Source: Pollenia angustigena
Taxonomy: Eukaryota; Arthropoda; Insecta; Diptera; Polleniidae
DNA length: 64,000 nucleotides
Direction of reading: 5' to 3'
NCBI GenBank assembly: GCA_930367215.1
Contig: OV884059.1
Location: 225,865,803-225,929,802, forward strand
Notes under the pieces: model-generated
Told to the model about the DNA's origin: nothing
The model's input: the letters and a program-made list of their open reading frames with translations, nothing else
Databases searched by the model: none
Translations under genes and position numbers: made by a program
Shown here: positions 45,431 through 57,145 of the stretch, in pieces
Numbering within the stretch: position 1 is the first letter of the stretch
How the letters are laid out: each line of letters starts with the position of its first letter

Positions 45431-46530
45431 CACGCAAAGAAAAAACATGGTTGTGGTAAACATATTCTAAGAGCAACATATTATGATAAGAATTATGATT
45501 GTAGCCACCATATTAAGATTATTATTGAATCATATTATGACTAAATATACTCGTAATATGTCACCATAATATTTTTCCCTTAATCATATTATTATTCTGT
45601 TAATCATACTAAGTTTAGAAGTAATCAAATTATTGTCATGTTAATCATAATAAGCTAAAAATTTAATCATATTATTGTCATGTTATTCATAATAAGCTAA
45701 GAAGTAATCATATTATCATCATGTTAATCATAATAAATTTAGAAGCAATCATATTATGATACAGCACCTTTCATAGCTGTCATAAAAATACAAAATAAAT
45801 TGAAATATTTTTGCATCGATTTTTTATTTTGTGGCTTTTTACAATTTTTCTTAATATAAGGCTTGCAAAAGAGCAAATGAAAAATCTGTCGTTTTCATGG
45901 GCAACCGCTTGTGTCCATTTTTTCGATTTTAACCCATGTTGATGAAATATCGTAGCATTTTTATAAAATATAACGAAATCTCTGTGTGTTTTGTTGTTGG
46001 ATTTTACAAAAAAACTATGATATTTTGCATTTGCACTATTACATCACTAATACTTGAATGAACTCCGCTAATATTTAAATTTTTTTATTTCTTTAAACTT
46101 ATTTTTTATGGAATTTTATCTTTTAATTGTTTAACCGCTCACAAATAAAAAAAACGACAAAACTGCTTCAAAATTATTTTACAAATGGCGCTAACATAAT
46201 ATGATTAGAGTAAAAGTAGTTTGATTGCATCTTTAACATAATATGATAAATGTATAGAAAGTTTTCATGTTATGGCTATTAAATATCATGATATGGTTGT
46301 GAGAAATATAATATGTTTAGAAAGTTATCATAATTAAGTTGTTAGAAAAATAATTATTTTTCGGTCAACAATACTCAAATTCATAATTGCGATAAACATT
46401 GATATGTTTACAGTAACTATAACATTGTTGAAATTAAATAAAAATAACAATTATTTGTGTACGACAATATGTTACATTAAACATAGTGATGTTGCCGTAA
46501 CCATGCCCAACCATATTTTTTCTCTGCGTG
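45431..46530. mobile_element. TA-inserted MITE, CACGCAGAGAAAAAA family
   Basis: The left end is CACGCAAAGAAAAAACATGG and the reversed right end is CACGCAGAGAAAAAATATGG. TA flanks both sides (45429-45430 and 46531-46532). The interior is packed with AATCATATTAT and ATAATATGATTA words, possible binding sites. It shares its terminus with the BEL-carrying element at 16360-18532 but has no retrotransposon insert. Confidence 0.75.
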
Positions 46531-46625
46531 TATAAGGAACATAAGATATAAAGAACACTTCTCAAAAAATTCCTACTCTCGGTGAAGGGGATTAACGATT
46601 TGACACAGTCGTATATAACACTTTT

Positions 46626-47477
46626 ATTTAATATTAATTATTACTGTTAACGCTTTAAGAAATTCTGGTCATGTATATGGCAAAGTGTGTACTTAATTTA
46701 CTCTTTAATGGCTGTAAACGGAAAAGTGGGTGTAAAAGCATGTGCTTTCGTTTTATGGTTAATATAAATACCATTTTCACCGACTTGATTTACATAATTT
46801 TCTTTACGAGTTGACTGCCTTTTGTTCTTTTATACTTTCATTATTGTCAAGATTTTCCTCGGTTCATTGTTAAACTAAAAAAATGTATGTGTTTGTTATT
46901 ACTAAGTATTTTTTGTGTCTGTGTGAGTGTGTCTGAGAGAGAAAAATATAAGTGGGCTGATTTATGACTTGATCATAGTGTCGTTTCACTACTAAATATT
47001 AATAAAACTGTGACTTTCACAACTAAATATTAATAAAACTTTGTGTGTGTGTGTGTGTAAATTTGTCGGCGCCTTTATGTCTGTTACCTTTTTTTTTTTT
47101 GGAAATACCCAAATCAACTCTTGTTGTTCAATTGACTAAATTTAATATGTATTCATAGTTTAGATAAAAGTTAAACCCGAAAAAGTATTAAAGGCGTTAA
47201 TGTTATTTAAGGGTACTTTACACTATCACATCCCTGATCTAATTATTGGTTCAACATTTTAAAAAAAAACAATAACAAATTATCATGACAGGGTCATATT
47301 TTCCTCTAAACACGTAGGAATTGTGTACCCCTTAATTGAAACTATAAAAATTTAAAATTAAATGAAAATATGCTACTTGAATGTAGGTGGTCAATTTAAA
47401 CCCCTTTCCAAAATAACAGCGTTCACATGAGCAGACAGACAACCAGGGGGCTAATTCTTTTAACACTAAGTCCATTT
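46626..47477. other. Spacer with GT microsatellite
   Basis: A TGTGTGTGTG run lies at about 47041-47059. ACTAAATATTAATAAAACT is duplicated in tandem near 47000-47040. No gene was recognised. Confidence 0.5.
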
Positions 47478-48180
47478 TAACAAAAAGTACCTTTTAACAA
47501 AAAGTACCTTTTAACAAAAAGTAACTTTTAACAAAAAGTACCTTTTAACAAAAAGTACCTTTTAACAAAAAGTACCTTTTAACAAAAAGTACCTTTTAAC
47601 AAAACCTACTTTTTAACAAAAACTAGTTTTTAACAAAAACTAGTTTATATTCAACATTTTTTCATTTTTCGAATTTATTCTATGAGCTTAAAAAATAAAA
47701 AATAAAGTCATTTCTGAAAAATTGAATACATAACTGAAATTTAGCTCATAGAATAAATTCGAAAAATGAAAAAATGTTGAACATTATATAAAGTAACCTT
47801 CGGAAGGAAATAATTCCCAGTTTCTATTTGTCAAAAACTACTTTGTAACAAAAACTACCTTTTAACAAAATGTACTTTTTCATAAAAAGTACCTTTTAAC
47901 AAAAAGTACTTTTTCATAAAAAGTACCTTTAAAAAAAGTACTTTTTTATAAAAAGTACCTTTTAACAAAAACTACTTTTTTACAAAATGTACCTTTTAAC
48001 AAAAAGTACCTTTTTACAAAAAGGACCTTTTAACAAAAATTACCTTTTAACAAAAAGTACCTTTTAACAAAAAGTACCTTTTAACAAAAAGTACCTTTTA
48101 ACAAAAAGTACCTTGAAAAAAAAGTACCTTTAAAAAAAAGTACCTTATAACAAATAGTACCTTTTAACAAAAAGTAACTT
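47478..48180. repeat. Minisatellite, 17-bp unit (TACCTTTTAACAAAAAG)
   Basis: The unit TACCTTTTAACAAAAAG repeats many times at 47478-47640 and, with more variants (CATAAAAAG, TACAAAAAG), at about 47830-48180. The two blocks are interrupted by a 38-bp-arm hairpin. There are no unique spacers, so it is not a CRISPR array. Confidence 0.85.
47651..47780. repeat. Perfect 38-bp inverted repeat inside the minisatellite
   Basis: Positions 47651-47688 and 47743-47780 are exact inverse copies (TCAACATTTTTTCATTTTTC and onward to TATGAGCT). The loop is 54 bp. It is probably a small foldback insertion or a template-switch product. Confidence 0.85.
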
Positions 48181-50363
48181 TTCGTTAATGATTACACTGC
48201 GTCACTCTTGTCCAAGATTTGATGAAGTCGCTACACTTGGACAAGAATTTACAGTTACAGACAAAAATATAGCGTCACTAATTCCAACTTTATATTATAT
48301 CAAAAAACGTGTGGTCATTTCCGTGAAAAGGTCCACCGTGGCCGAAAATTTAAAAGTTATTTAAACCTGAATATTTTACGATATTGTTATAGAGAAATAC
48401 TATTTAGATTTTATTAATTTTATAAATTTACCCATAAATTTGTTCACTTAGATAAACAATCAGACTGCAAAGTTGTGCAAACATAATTTCTTATTTGTGA
48501 GAATGTTTTATTGTATGTTTTCTTTAATATTATCATTCTTAAAAGAGGTGATATTTGATAATTTTTCCAAAAAAAAAATTCTTATCTAAGGAACTGTTCA
48601 AAGAGAAATATGTTATTCGGATTAACGGTAAATATTTATTTTGTTTCAATTATTATTTCAGTTAAATTATTATGGAAAAAAATTTACCCTGATTTTGGCT
48701 TAAAAAAAATACAGAAGATTTTGGAATCAAACCCAACCCATTTTAATGTTACATTGCTACGTAAAATTCTGAAAGTAGTTTGACCAAAAAATTGTTCCAG
48801 GTTTCGCTGAATTACGCCCTTTTATACATGCATACAAAAACTACTTCTATTTTTTTTACGTTCGAACCGCTACTTCTTTTGACCTAGAATCGCGCCCTCC
48901 ATAAACTTTAGCAAAGATAACAGTGCTTTCTTAGTGCTATAATTTAAGGGTTAAAAGAACGTAAAAATATTTGTTGTTTAAAATGTAATTGCATTTTTGA
49001 TACGTACGACTGCCACGTTCAACACTTTGGATTTACCCATAAATGTTAAAAGAACAGAAAAATGCAAATGGTTGGAAATGGATCAATTAATTTCCTCTTC
49101 AACCATTTGTTGATTGTACATATATTCAATTGATCTTCTGACCCACTTTGTGAAAGTAGAATTTCACCAAATTTTGATCACATTTAGAATCAGTTATGTA
49201 GATTCTTACTATGCAATAAAAAATGAATGGTGTAAATGCGTACACTCTATTGTTTTATTGAGGGGACGATATATAACAATCTAGTCCCTATTTCAACAAA
49301 CACACGGACAGATAGAAATTTCAATATTCGTATTTGCTCTATAGGAGTAATCATAACTATTACAAGCGTTTTTATTCTTCCGTAATAAAAGCACTGAAAC
49401 AAAAAGGACTAAAATTACCAATATAATAAACAGTTGGCAATACTGTCTGCATGCTCCCAAAATTTGTTGCATTAGAACCGTTCTAAACATACTACTCGGC
49501 TCTCCTAAAAATCGCCCAAAAGATAAAAAAAACATACAAAAATATTAGTGACCCTATTGTTTTGTCCTTAACTGTAAGTGCCTAAACGTTATTTATACAT
49601 TCTATCCATTTCCAACAATGACATTCGTAGTAGAGACTGACATTTTCAGTTTTACCTTTTATTCCCTATTGGGTTCACTTACAACCCCTTTTTCCTTAAC
49701 ACAAAAAATTATCATTAATAATCATTAATGAAAAAGTTTTTTTTTACAAAATAGAAATTTTCTAAATGAGCTTTTATCAATAATTAAACCATTACTTACT
49801 TACTTACTAACTTTTATGCAAAATACCTCCAATAAACTTGAGCAATAATCTGTTACAAATATTTTAAGGACTAACATTTTAATACAGAAAAAATTAAAAA
49901 GGTATCAGGTGTGGACGATATTAAAATCCATCAGCCATTAAACTAAAAAATCACTTATTAATCACGCAATTCGCCAAAGCTATTAATCACTAATGTAATT
50001 TTCTAAAAGCATTTATTAAAATTGTGAAATTGTTTTCAATAGCAGCAATAAATACCAACAGCTACACTTAAAGCTTCACAAATATTAAATCTAAATAATA
50101 AAATGGATTTTAGTATGAGTAGCATTTCATTTACTTAAGACTTCATAGTTACCAAAAAATTAATGACATTTACATGCTTTCATTAATTATTTCGTAACTA
50201 TGGCTTACTTATGAAATACATTATCTTTAAGTAGTAGTAAATATTATAATAGACAATTTTAATTAAATACAACGAATTAGTAGGTGTATGAGTTAATATT
50301 CAATTTACTCACAAATAAATATCAATTATGCGCTCGAGTAGCATGAATAAGATGAAATGTTTT
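48181..50363. other. AT-rich stretch; one small membrane-peptide frame
   Basis: Apart from the candidate small ORF at 49293-49535 there are no recognisable features. A short repeat TTACTTACTTACTAAC lies at about 49795. Confidence 0.4.
49293..49535 (-). CDS. Candidate 80-aa single-pass membrane peptide
   Basis: I do not recognise this frame. It starts at an ATG with a second in-frame ATG 15 codons later. It has a basic or neutral N-terminal part (MFRTVLMQQILGACRQYC) and one strongly hydrophobic segment at about residues 35-51 (LFIILVILVLFVSVLLL). A positively charged RKNKN stop follows, then a Tyr/Asn/Cys-rich tail ending CPCVC. That layout is what a small membrane protein would show, and the window is otherwise poor in such regular frames. 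It lies in an unannotated AT-rich region, far from any mobile-element terminus that I could find. AT-rich DNA produces Phe/Ile/Leu-rich frames by chance, so it may well be fortuitous. Confidence 0.2.
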   Translation of the reverse strand: MFFLSFGRFLGEPSSMFRTVLMQQILGACRQYCQLFIILVILVLFVSVLLLRKNKNACNSYDYSYRANTNIEISICPCVC

Positions 50364-51120
50364 TATACCCTCCACCACAATTAGTTGTGAAGAGGGTATA
50401 TTAAGTTTGTCATTCCGTGTGAAACTTTTTTATTATTCATCTCAGACCCCATAAAGTATATATATTCTGGGTCCTTGAGTAATTCTAAGTCGATTTAGCC
50501 ATGTCCGTCTGTCTGTCTGTCCGTCTGTTGAAAACACGCTCACTTTCGAACAACACAACAGAAATGAACAAACTTGGTGCCAAATTGCTTGTAGTTATCC
50601 TAAGCAGTTTGGTATTGAAATCCAGCAAAATCGGTTCAGTAGGACCAGAGCTATGAATAAAAATGTGGAACCACCACCTAAAAAAATTGATAATTTTGTT
50701 ACAAAAAATAACATAAATTTGTTTTATTTGACTGGAAATCACGCTGTTAAATTTCGTGAAGATCCGTCCATAATTTACCCTAAGCCCCATATAAACACTA
50801 CTCCCGGAAAACAGTTTAGTACGCCTAAAACCGTAAAAAATAACGCTAGCGTAACATAACTTGGTACGTCACAGTTTTATAGGACTATAAATGATACTGT
50901 GAAATTTCGTGAAGATCCGTCCATAATTTACCCTAAGCCCCATATAACCACTACTACCGGAAAACAGTTTAGTCGCCTAAAACCATAATTAATAACAAAT
51001 CGTCACAGTTTAAGATAATAATAATAAATATACATCATACAGATATTACTCCTTAAACATTCGAACTGTCGGTGGAGGGTATCAAAGTTTCGGCACAGCC
51101 GAATATAGCACTCTAACTTG
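50364..51120. mobile_element. DINE-1/mini-me-like element, copy 4
   Basis: It begins TATACCCTCCACCACAATTA and AGAGGGTATA, has a GTCCGTCTGTCTGTCTGTCC core at about 50503, two of the internal units, and ends GGAGGGTATCAAAGTTTCGG then TATAGCACTCTAACTTG. It is close in sequence to copy 1. Confidence 0.65.
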
Positions 51121-51431
51121 TTTTTTTTTTTGGGTTTTTTTAATAAATTTCACTTCAGAAATATTAACAATTCTAATTTATTTTTCATCTTGTGGAATTA
51201 TTAAACGCAGTAACTGATAAGAAGAGCTAAGATTTTTTTGACAGTCAAAATGGGAAAGCAAATTAATTTTATCACGAATTTCTGTGAGAACTTAAGACAA
51301 CATACGACTTAAAATTACACCTTCTCCATAAGTAGTTTGGCTTAATAAAAAACAAAATAGAAAACAAACAGTGCTGCCAAGAAAAAAGGCTTAATAAGAT
51401 TTTATACAAACACGAAAACAAATTAATAATC

Positions 51432-51885
51432 TATATACCCTGAAGGAAACCTGGGTGCAAGTGTCTCCAAGTCACCAGTTTTGTCAACTATATTGGGTAC
51501 ATTTGTCAACGAAGTGTCTACACTACATTACATTTGCACTATATTTGGCTTAAATACGACAAAGATTTCATCAATAACAACTGAGAAGTACAATTCCTAT
51601 AAAAGTTGAAGAAATAATAAAAAAAAATTGTTATGATTTCGTATTCTTACAAAATGTGTAACCAAAATGTACTAGCGATTCTCTGGTTCCAATATCTACA
51701 TTTGTTCCCAAAGGAACTGCCTAGTCATTAGTACCAACGTCAGTAGTAGAATTCCAATGACACGCACATGTTAAATGTCTATTGTAAATAACATTGCCTG
51801 TGGTATAATAAGTCACTAGTACTAATGACTGTGTCAATAGTGAATCAGTACAGATTCACTTGTCATATTTCCTGCAGGGTATATA
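51432..51885. mobile_element. TIR MITE (TATATACCCTGAAGGAAA ends)
   Basis: The left end TATATACCCTGAAGGAAA and the reversed right end TATATACCCTGCAGGAAA match except at one base. The interior has several CACTAGTACTAATGA and ACATTTG words. There is no ORF. The target duplication, if any, is TA or TATA. Confidence 0.6.
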
Positions 51886-51892
51886 AAACAGG

Positions 51893-52686
51893 ATGTGTGT
51901 ATGTATGTATGTATGTATGTGTGTATGTATGTATGTATGTATGTATGTATGTATGTATGTATGTATGTATGTATGTGTGTACCCAGTTGGCCAGATTGCC
52001 GTGGTCGACATCGTCGTCAATGATGTATGCAAGACTTGCCCCCTGTTCTTTAGGTTTTCTAGACGACAATTCACAGGAAATCGTCGTGCAGGACAGTTTG
52101 AGCGACGTTGTCTTATAACTTGTCCTCTATTTAGCTTTATATGGGACAGTATGAGCGACTTTGTCTTATAAGTTGTCCTCTATTAAACTCTTTGTGGGAC
52201 AGTATGAGCGACACTGTCTTATAAGTTGTCTTGTATAAAAGCTATTGACGACAAAGTTTTATTGAATGCTACTCAATACTTGTATGTATGTATGTATGTA
52301 TGTATGTATGTATGTATGTATGTATGTATGTATGTATGTATGTATGTATGTATGTATGTATGTATGTATGTATGTATGTGTGTACCCAGTTGGCCAGATT
52401 GCCGTGGTCGACATCGTCGTCAATGATGTATGCAAGACTTGCCCCCTGTTCTTTAGGTTTTCTAGACGACAATTCACAGGAAATCGTCGTGCAGGACAGT
52501 TTGAGCGACGTTGTCTTATAACTTGTCCTCTATTTAGCTTTATATGGGACAGTATGAGCGACTTTGTCTTATAAGTTGTCCTCTATTAAACTCTTTGTGG
52601 GACAGTATGAGCGACACTGTCTTATAAGTTGTCTTGTATAAAAGCTATTGACGACAAAGTTTTATTGAATGCTACTCAATACTTGC
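51893..52686. repeat. Tandem duplication, 403-bp unit with (GTAT)n head
   Basis: Two head-to-tail units have the same period: ACCCAGTTGGCC at 51981 and 52384, and CTCAATACTTG at 52273 and 52676. The non-microsatellite parts appear identical. Each unit starts with a GTAT run and ends with two or three imperfect copies of a 55-bp GGGACAGTATGAGCGAC / GTCTTATAAGTTGTC unit. The MYVC-repeat frames are microsatellite products. Confidence 0.85.
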
Positions 52687-53170
52687 TTGGTTTTCTTAAA
52701 ATTCTCACATTCTTTTTTTTTAATTGTACATATCTACAAAAAATTTACTAATTAGTTCTAAACTGTAAAACCGAAAATGCTAATAAATTTATTCGCGGGC
52801 TGGAAAATGGATTACATGCAGTTAATACTTCACTGTCAACTTTAGGATAGCTTATAGGAGTCGAATATAAAACGTATAACAGAAATTTAAATTCAAACTA
52901 TACTAAAAACTGTCTGAAATAGATAACCATATAATAATTTTTGTCGTGGACGTCGAACTAGACGACATTGTCATGGATGTAGTCGTTGATGATTAAGTAG
53001 GCGACATTGTCTTTCTTTGTGTCGTGCACGATTTTCGCGACACTTGTTCGAAAATGTCGTTGACGATTTGTTCCCGCTGTTCCTCACATGTCTTGCAGAA
53101 ATTAACATTGTCGTGCATCCGTCTTCGAGGATGTCTTAAAGACGTGGCCAACTGGGTATGTATGTATGTA
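52687..53170. repeat. Degenerate inverted relative of the 403-bp unit
   Basis: GACGTGGCCAACTGGGTATG followed by TATGTATGTA at 53131-53168 is the inverse of the unit head (GTACCCAGTTGGCCA). The preceding 220 bp are dense in GACGACA/TGTCGTC words, like the unit body. So the tandem pair is faced by an inverted, diverged copy. Confidence 0.5.
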
Positions 53171-53788
53171 ACGTATGGAAACGGATGGGCCGATTTTGAT
53201 GAAATTTTCAGGGAATCTTCAGAATATTCAGGCGGGTGACACTGGATTGGCGTGGCAAAATCCAATCTTCATATTGCATCACCAATGACATCTTTATAAT
53301 TGTGACGATATTTTCTTTAAAACGATCGCCATGGTCCAATTTAGATTTATACGAAGAGAAAATTTTGCCCCGCTCACTTTTACGTCAACTTTTTTCGAAT
53401 TACCTAAAATCAAAACGATTTGACAAATGTTTCTTTCAAATGTTCGTAGGTATTAATCCATTTTAAGTTTTCATCGAAAGAAAAATTTACCACGCCTACT
53501 TTTACGCCCACTTTTTCTATTAAGCGCATAACTGGAGAACGGCTTGACCGATTTGGACGATTTTTCTCTAAAATCATCGTCATGGTCCAACTTAGGTTCT
53601 TAAGGAAAGAAAATTTTGCCCCGCCCACTTTAACGCCCACTTTTTTCGATTTACCTAAAATCAGAAAACGGCTCCATCGATTTGACTAATTTTTCTTTCA
53701 AAAGTTCGTATCTTTTTAACGGATTTTTAAAATCGAACGCAAAAATGTTTCCTAATTTGGGCAGGACAACGTCTGTCGGGTCAGCTAG
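53170..53788. mobile_element. Helitron-like 3' region ending CTAG/T
   Basis: It begins AACGTATGGAAACGGATGGG and contains repeated CGCCCACTTTT and GGTCCAATTTAG words. It ends GGACAACGTCTGTCGGGTCA then GCTAG followed by T. A short GACA/TGTC hairpin about 10-20 bp before a CTAG end and insertion next to T are Helitron hallmarks. No Rep/helicase sequence is present. The 5' end is uncertain and may lie in or before the 403-bp tandem units. Confidence 0.55.
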
Positions 53789-54324
53789 TTATAAATAATA
53801 TTTAATTTGAATTAACAAGTTATTATTAAGATAAGAGATAATTTCTTTCTTAAACAAAATATTTGGATACTTTTTTTAAATTAGCAATACTTTTGCAATT
53901 TTAAAATAATAGCAACCACTATTGCCAGGTATGAAGATGTATCGTTATTTGACGTTTGGGATAACAAAAAAGATTTATGTACGATTTATGCCCTTAGCTT
54001 GCTGATTTTTTAAACGTTATTTTTTTAACAAAAGTTTGATTATTTCATATTTTTAAATAAGTTCTTGGATATTTTCCTTCATTTTTGTTGGCAGTAATTT
54101 TTCTTTCAAAGAAGTTCATAATACATAATGAGCTTTGTTGTCTTTAGCAGAGTTTACGTTTTCTGGTGAATGATCCGTTTTTAAGCTTCTTTTTTTTTGT
54201 AGCATGAAAGTAGGACTAAAGATAAGGAAAATCAGTCTTCGATATCTGTAAGTTCATATAATACACAATTTTCGTACTTCTTAGGATTGCTATTACTTTT
54301 GAATTATTACTTTTTGATTCTGTT
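53789..54324. other. Spacer, no gene recognised
   Basis: The DNA is AT-rich with no paired termini and no recognisable frame. Confidence 0.4.
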
Positions 54325-54680
54325 ACTCCAACTACACTGTGCAACAAAGAAAACCAGCCTCAATACTTGCAACGCGAAATGAAACTAGACTACTGGTAGA
54401 GCAAATCTTCCAACGAGTTTTGAAAAGTAAGCTCGGGTTCCCGAAATATCGGCCCCTTAAGTTTTTGAATTTTTTGAAAAGGCGTTTGGTATAAGTCAAA
54501 AAAAAATTATACTTCATGTACTTCTAAAATAAAATACTATTGTAGATGTCTTCAGTATAATTGAACGGCGATTCTTTGCTCTAACACCCATTTCAAGGGG
54601 TAATTTTTGTCCATTTTTTAACTTCCCCACGAGGGTATACTAAAACGCCACTTTAGAGGGTTAACATATTCCACGAGTGG
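54325..54680. repeat. Dispersed repeat R, uninterrupted copy
   Basis: It matches 41828-41999 joined to 44020-44215. Shared words include GGTTCCCGAAATAT, AAAAGGCGTTTGGTATAA and GAGGGTTAA. It serves as the empty-site reference for the 42-44 kb insertion. Confidence 0.7.
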
Positions 54681-54689
54681 GGGAGGGGG

Positions 54690-55140
54690 TTGAATTAATT
54701 CGTCTTGGTGCATAGTACAGTAACCACTCCTTAACCAAAGAATCTAGGGAGGCCATAAAATTACCTTCCAATGTTTGTTTATATTGGTGGCGATCCATTG
54801 CTTCGTCTTCAAATACCAATCGTCCTACTCCGCTAGCTGTCATTGCCCCCATACCATGACACTTTTACTCTGCCATCATTCCCGAAAATATTTCCTTTTG
54901 TTCTTCAGTAAATAGTACCGATTTCCAAAATGCTTCATCCTTATCTATGTAGCGTTTGGCGAACTTCAACTGCAATCGTTGGTTTTTTTTTTGCCAATAA
55001 TGAATTTGTTTTGAGGTATCCTGCTTGCATATCCGCCAGAGTGCAATATACCTATATGACCTATAGTTTTTGGATTGACAATTATTCCTGTTATAATAGC
55101 GACGGCTTCTTTGCTAAGCTCTGTCCACGTTACTCTTATA
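54690..55140 (-). pseudogene. Tc1-like transposase fragment
   Basis: Reading leftward, the reverse strand gives GYASRIPQNKFIIGKKNQRL, then KFAKRYIDKDEAFWKSVLFT, EEQKEIFSG, and VWGAMTASGVGRLVF in the correct Tc1 order. In full the family reads R-x-x-F-A-x-x-x-x-x-x-x-x-x-W-x-x-V-L-F-S-D-E-S. The first catalytic Asp position reads TEEQ here and is lost. The GAMTASG block, a MDRHQYKQTLEGN stretch and a broken tail follow. At least one stop and a frameshift interrupt it. The enzyme would have been a TA-specific cut-and-paste transposase. The N-terminal paired-like DNA-binding domain and last catalytic residues cannot be read. No TIRs were found. Confidence 0.7.
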
Positions 55141-56100
55141 TTTTTATCACTTCTTTTAAAATTATACTCACATTCTAACTGGAAAGTTTTCTTCTTTTTC
55201 TTAACTGAAAATTTTCGAAAATGAAGTTATCCAATAAAAAATTTTATTGTTTTGCGAAGCACAGCAATAAGACAGAGATGTAGTAAAGTAAGTGAAGGAA
55301 CTCCTAACAAGTTTTATAAAAAAAATACATATCAAGTGCTACGGCATTCCTTTACCACGAAGCAGGTTTGTAAGGGATAATACTTAAAAATTATTGTAAC
55401 AAAACCTTCAGTGTGTAAAGCTGAACGCTACGTTCACCAGTTTTTATATGCGTTGAATAACACGTGTTTCAAAAATGTATTGCTTTAAAGTGGGAGCGCA
55501 CCATATAAAATGCATGCTTTCCGTAAGCGAGGTGGTAAGCGAAACTCTTAAATTTCTTCTTTACAAACATGCTTCATTTGAAGCTCAATTTTTATTGTGT
55601 AGAAGTTATTTGAAGTTTTTTTTGGAAACTATGATCGAAACACTTTTAAGTCTCTATTCCCAAGTATTCGATTATCTATTTTCCCAACGAAAAACTGCAC
55701 ATTAAAGAAGTTTAGTTTTCTCAATGTCTAATTTGATTCTACTCTGTCGCAAAGCTAACCAGCACTCATCTGCCAATTGTTTATTTTCCTTTTATTTGCC
55801 GTACAGATAAATTCAATCAGCTGACTCCCTTTTATATGTATTTTGGGAGGTGTTGAAAACAATAAACAATGTTTTTTGTCGGTATATTGAGAAACCCAAT
55901 ATATATTAGGTAACAGCCAGTTAATCAATACATTGAGAAAATGCCCATTATACTATCATATTCTTCTACATTTACACTCTTAAGCTTGTTAATAGATATT
56001 CTCTTATACACGATTTTTTAAGAGCTATAGGAAGTTTTTAAAAAAAAACACATAAAATTCAGAAAAATGCATGAAATCCTTATTTGAATCGATAGTACGG
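55141..56100. other. Gene-poor stretch
   Basis: A 76-codon forward frame at 55475-55705 has no recognised motif. No termini were identified. Confidence 0.4.
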
Positions 56101-56104
56101 TCCA

Positions 56105-56820
56105 TATAATTTAATGTTCGAAGATTTCATGCAAATGTTAACCATGACTGCGCCTCAAATGGTCCATCCACTTTTTCAAGTTTGGCATACTCTTTCCAAC
56201 ATATCGGCCAGTATCTCATGAATAAATGCTTCAATGTTCTCTTCCAATGCGTCAATTGAACCGGGCATGTGTGTATAGACATGAGCTTAACATAGCCCCA
56301 CAAAAACTAGTCTAAAGGCGTTAAATCGCACGATCTAGGCGGCCAATTGACCGGTCCCGAACGTGAAATAAAATGTTCACCGAACTCGCCTCTCAATTAG
56401 TCCATTATAAAGCGTGCTGTGGAGCATGTGGCACCGTCTTGTTGAAACAACATGTCACGCAAGACAAGCTCTTGCATTTTAGGCAAAAAAAAAGTTGGAT
56501 ATCATCTCACGGTAGCGCTCACCATTCACAGTTACGTTACGATTCGCATCATCTTTGAAGAAGTACGGTCCAATGATGCCACCAGCCCATAAACCGCACC
56601 AAACTGTGACTTTTTCTGGATGCATTGGTAGTTCTTGCAATGCTTCTGGCTGATCTTCACTCCAAAATCGACAATTCTGCTTATTAACGTACCCATTGAG
56701 CCAAAAATGAGCTTCGTCGCTGAACACAAGAAGCGTGCGATGAACTTTCTTAACAGAGCACGCATTTTGATAATAAAATTCAATAATTTGCAAGCGTTGT
56801 TCGTTTGTAAGAAGATTCAT
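56105..56820 (-). pseudogene. rosa-like mariner transposase, internally deleted
   Basis: It starts at ATG 56820 (NEQRLQIIEFYYQNACSVKK), then jumps to LVFSDEAHFWLNGYVNKQNC, so about 100 residues of the N-terminal DNA-binding region are deleted. It continues through VTVWCGLWAGGIIGPYFF and GERYREMISNF. After a frame break it reads FQQDGATCSTA, FISRSGPVNWPPRSC and DLTPLD-FLWGYVK with an in-frame stop at the D-x-F position. The catalytic spacing is again 41 residues, which places it in the rosa group. It is clearly diverged from the intact copy at 5.6 kb and closer to the 1.4-kb relic, so it represents a second, older lineage. It is inactive. Confidence 0.8.
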
Positions 56821-56839
56821 GGTTAAATTATAGACTTTT

Positions 56840-57145
56840 ACCCACTTACAACTACAATTCGAGTCGAAAAGAACCCAACTAATTGTAGGGGGATGTAGGA
56901 AAAGATAAACTCACTGTTTATTGTTGGTGTTTTGTTTAAGCTATGATATTGTTACGGGTAAGACTTTGAGTGTTTAAAATTCTTATTCGCTTTAGGGTTT
57001 TATTTGTATAATATTTTTAGCTTTTCTAAAATCTTTGGAAAAGGTTTCCTGATGATCTGGCCTAAGCAACCAGTGAAATGCGCATAGAAGCTAGCTTTCC
57101 CTCAACAATAAATTTCAGTTTATTTATCAAATATGAAAAATTGGG
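56840..57145. repeat. Dispersed repeat shared with 8.9-9.1 kb
   Basis: ACTTACAACTACAATTC, AAGATAAACTCACTGTTTAT, GATCTGGCCTAAGCAACC and GTGAAATGCGCATAG occur in the same order as at 8.86-9.11 kb and (the first two) at 10.28-10.34 kb. The mariner relic lies immediately to its left. Confidence 0.65.

Larger units (their letters stand above)
44324..46625. mobile_element. DINE-like element, copy 3, split by two insertions
   Basis: The left part (44324-44720) has CCTTGAGTAATTCTAA, a degenerate GTCY core and GGCCCCATATA. The right part (46555-46625) has a GGTGAAGGGG word, a GACACAGTCG near-hairpin and TATATAACACTT, like the ends of the other copies. Between them lie the TA-rich TIR element and the 1.1-kb MITE. 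Confidence 0.5.

Noticed and set aside
47478..48180. CRISPR-like array
   Set aside because: Units are contiguous 17-bp tandem copies without unique spacers, in eukaryotic DNA.
51893..52574. Several overlapping frames of repeated Met-Tyr-Val-Cys or Thr-Tyr-Ile-His
   Set aside because: They are translations of the GTAT/ATAC microsatellite on both strands and in several frames at once. No start context or partner exon supports a protein.
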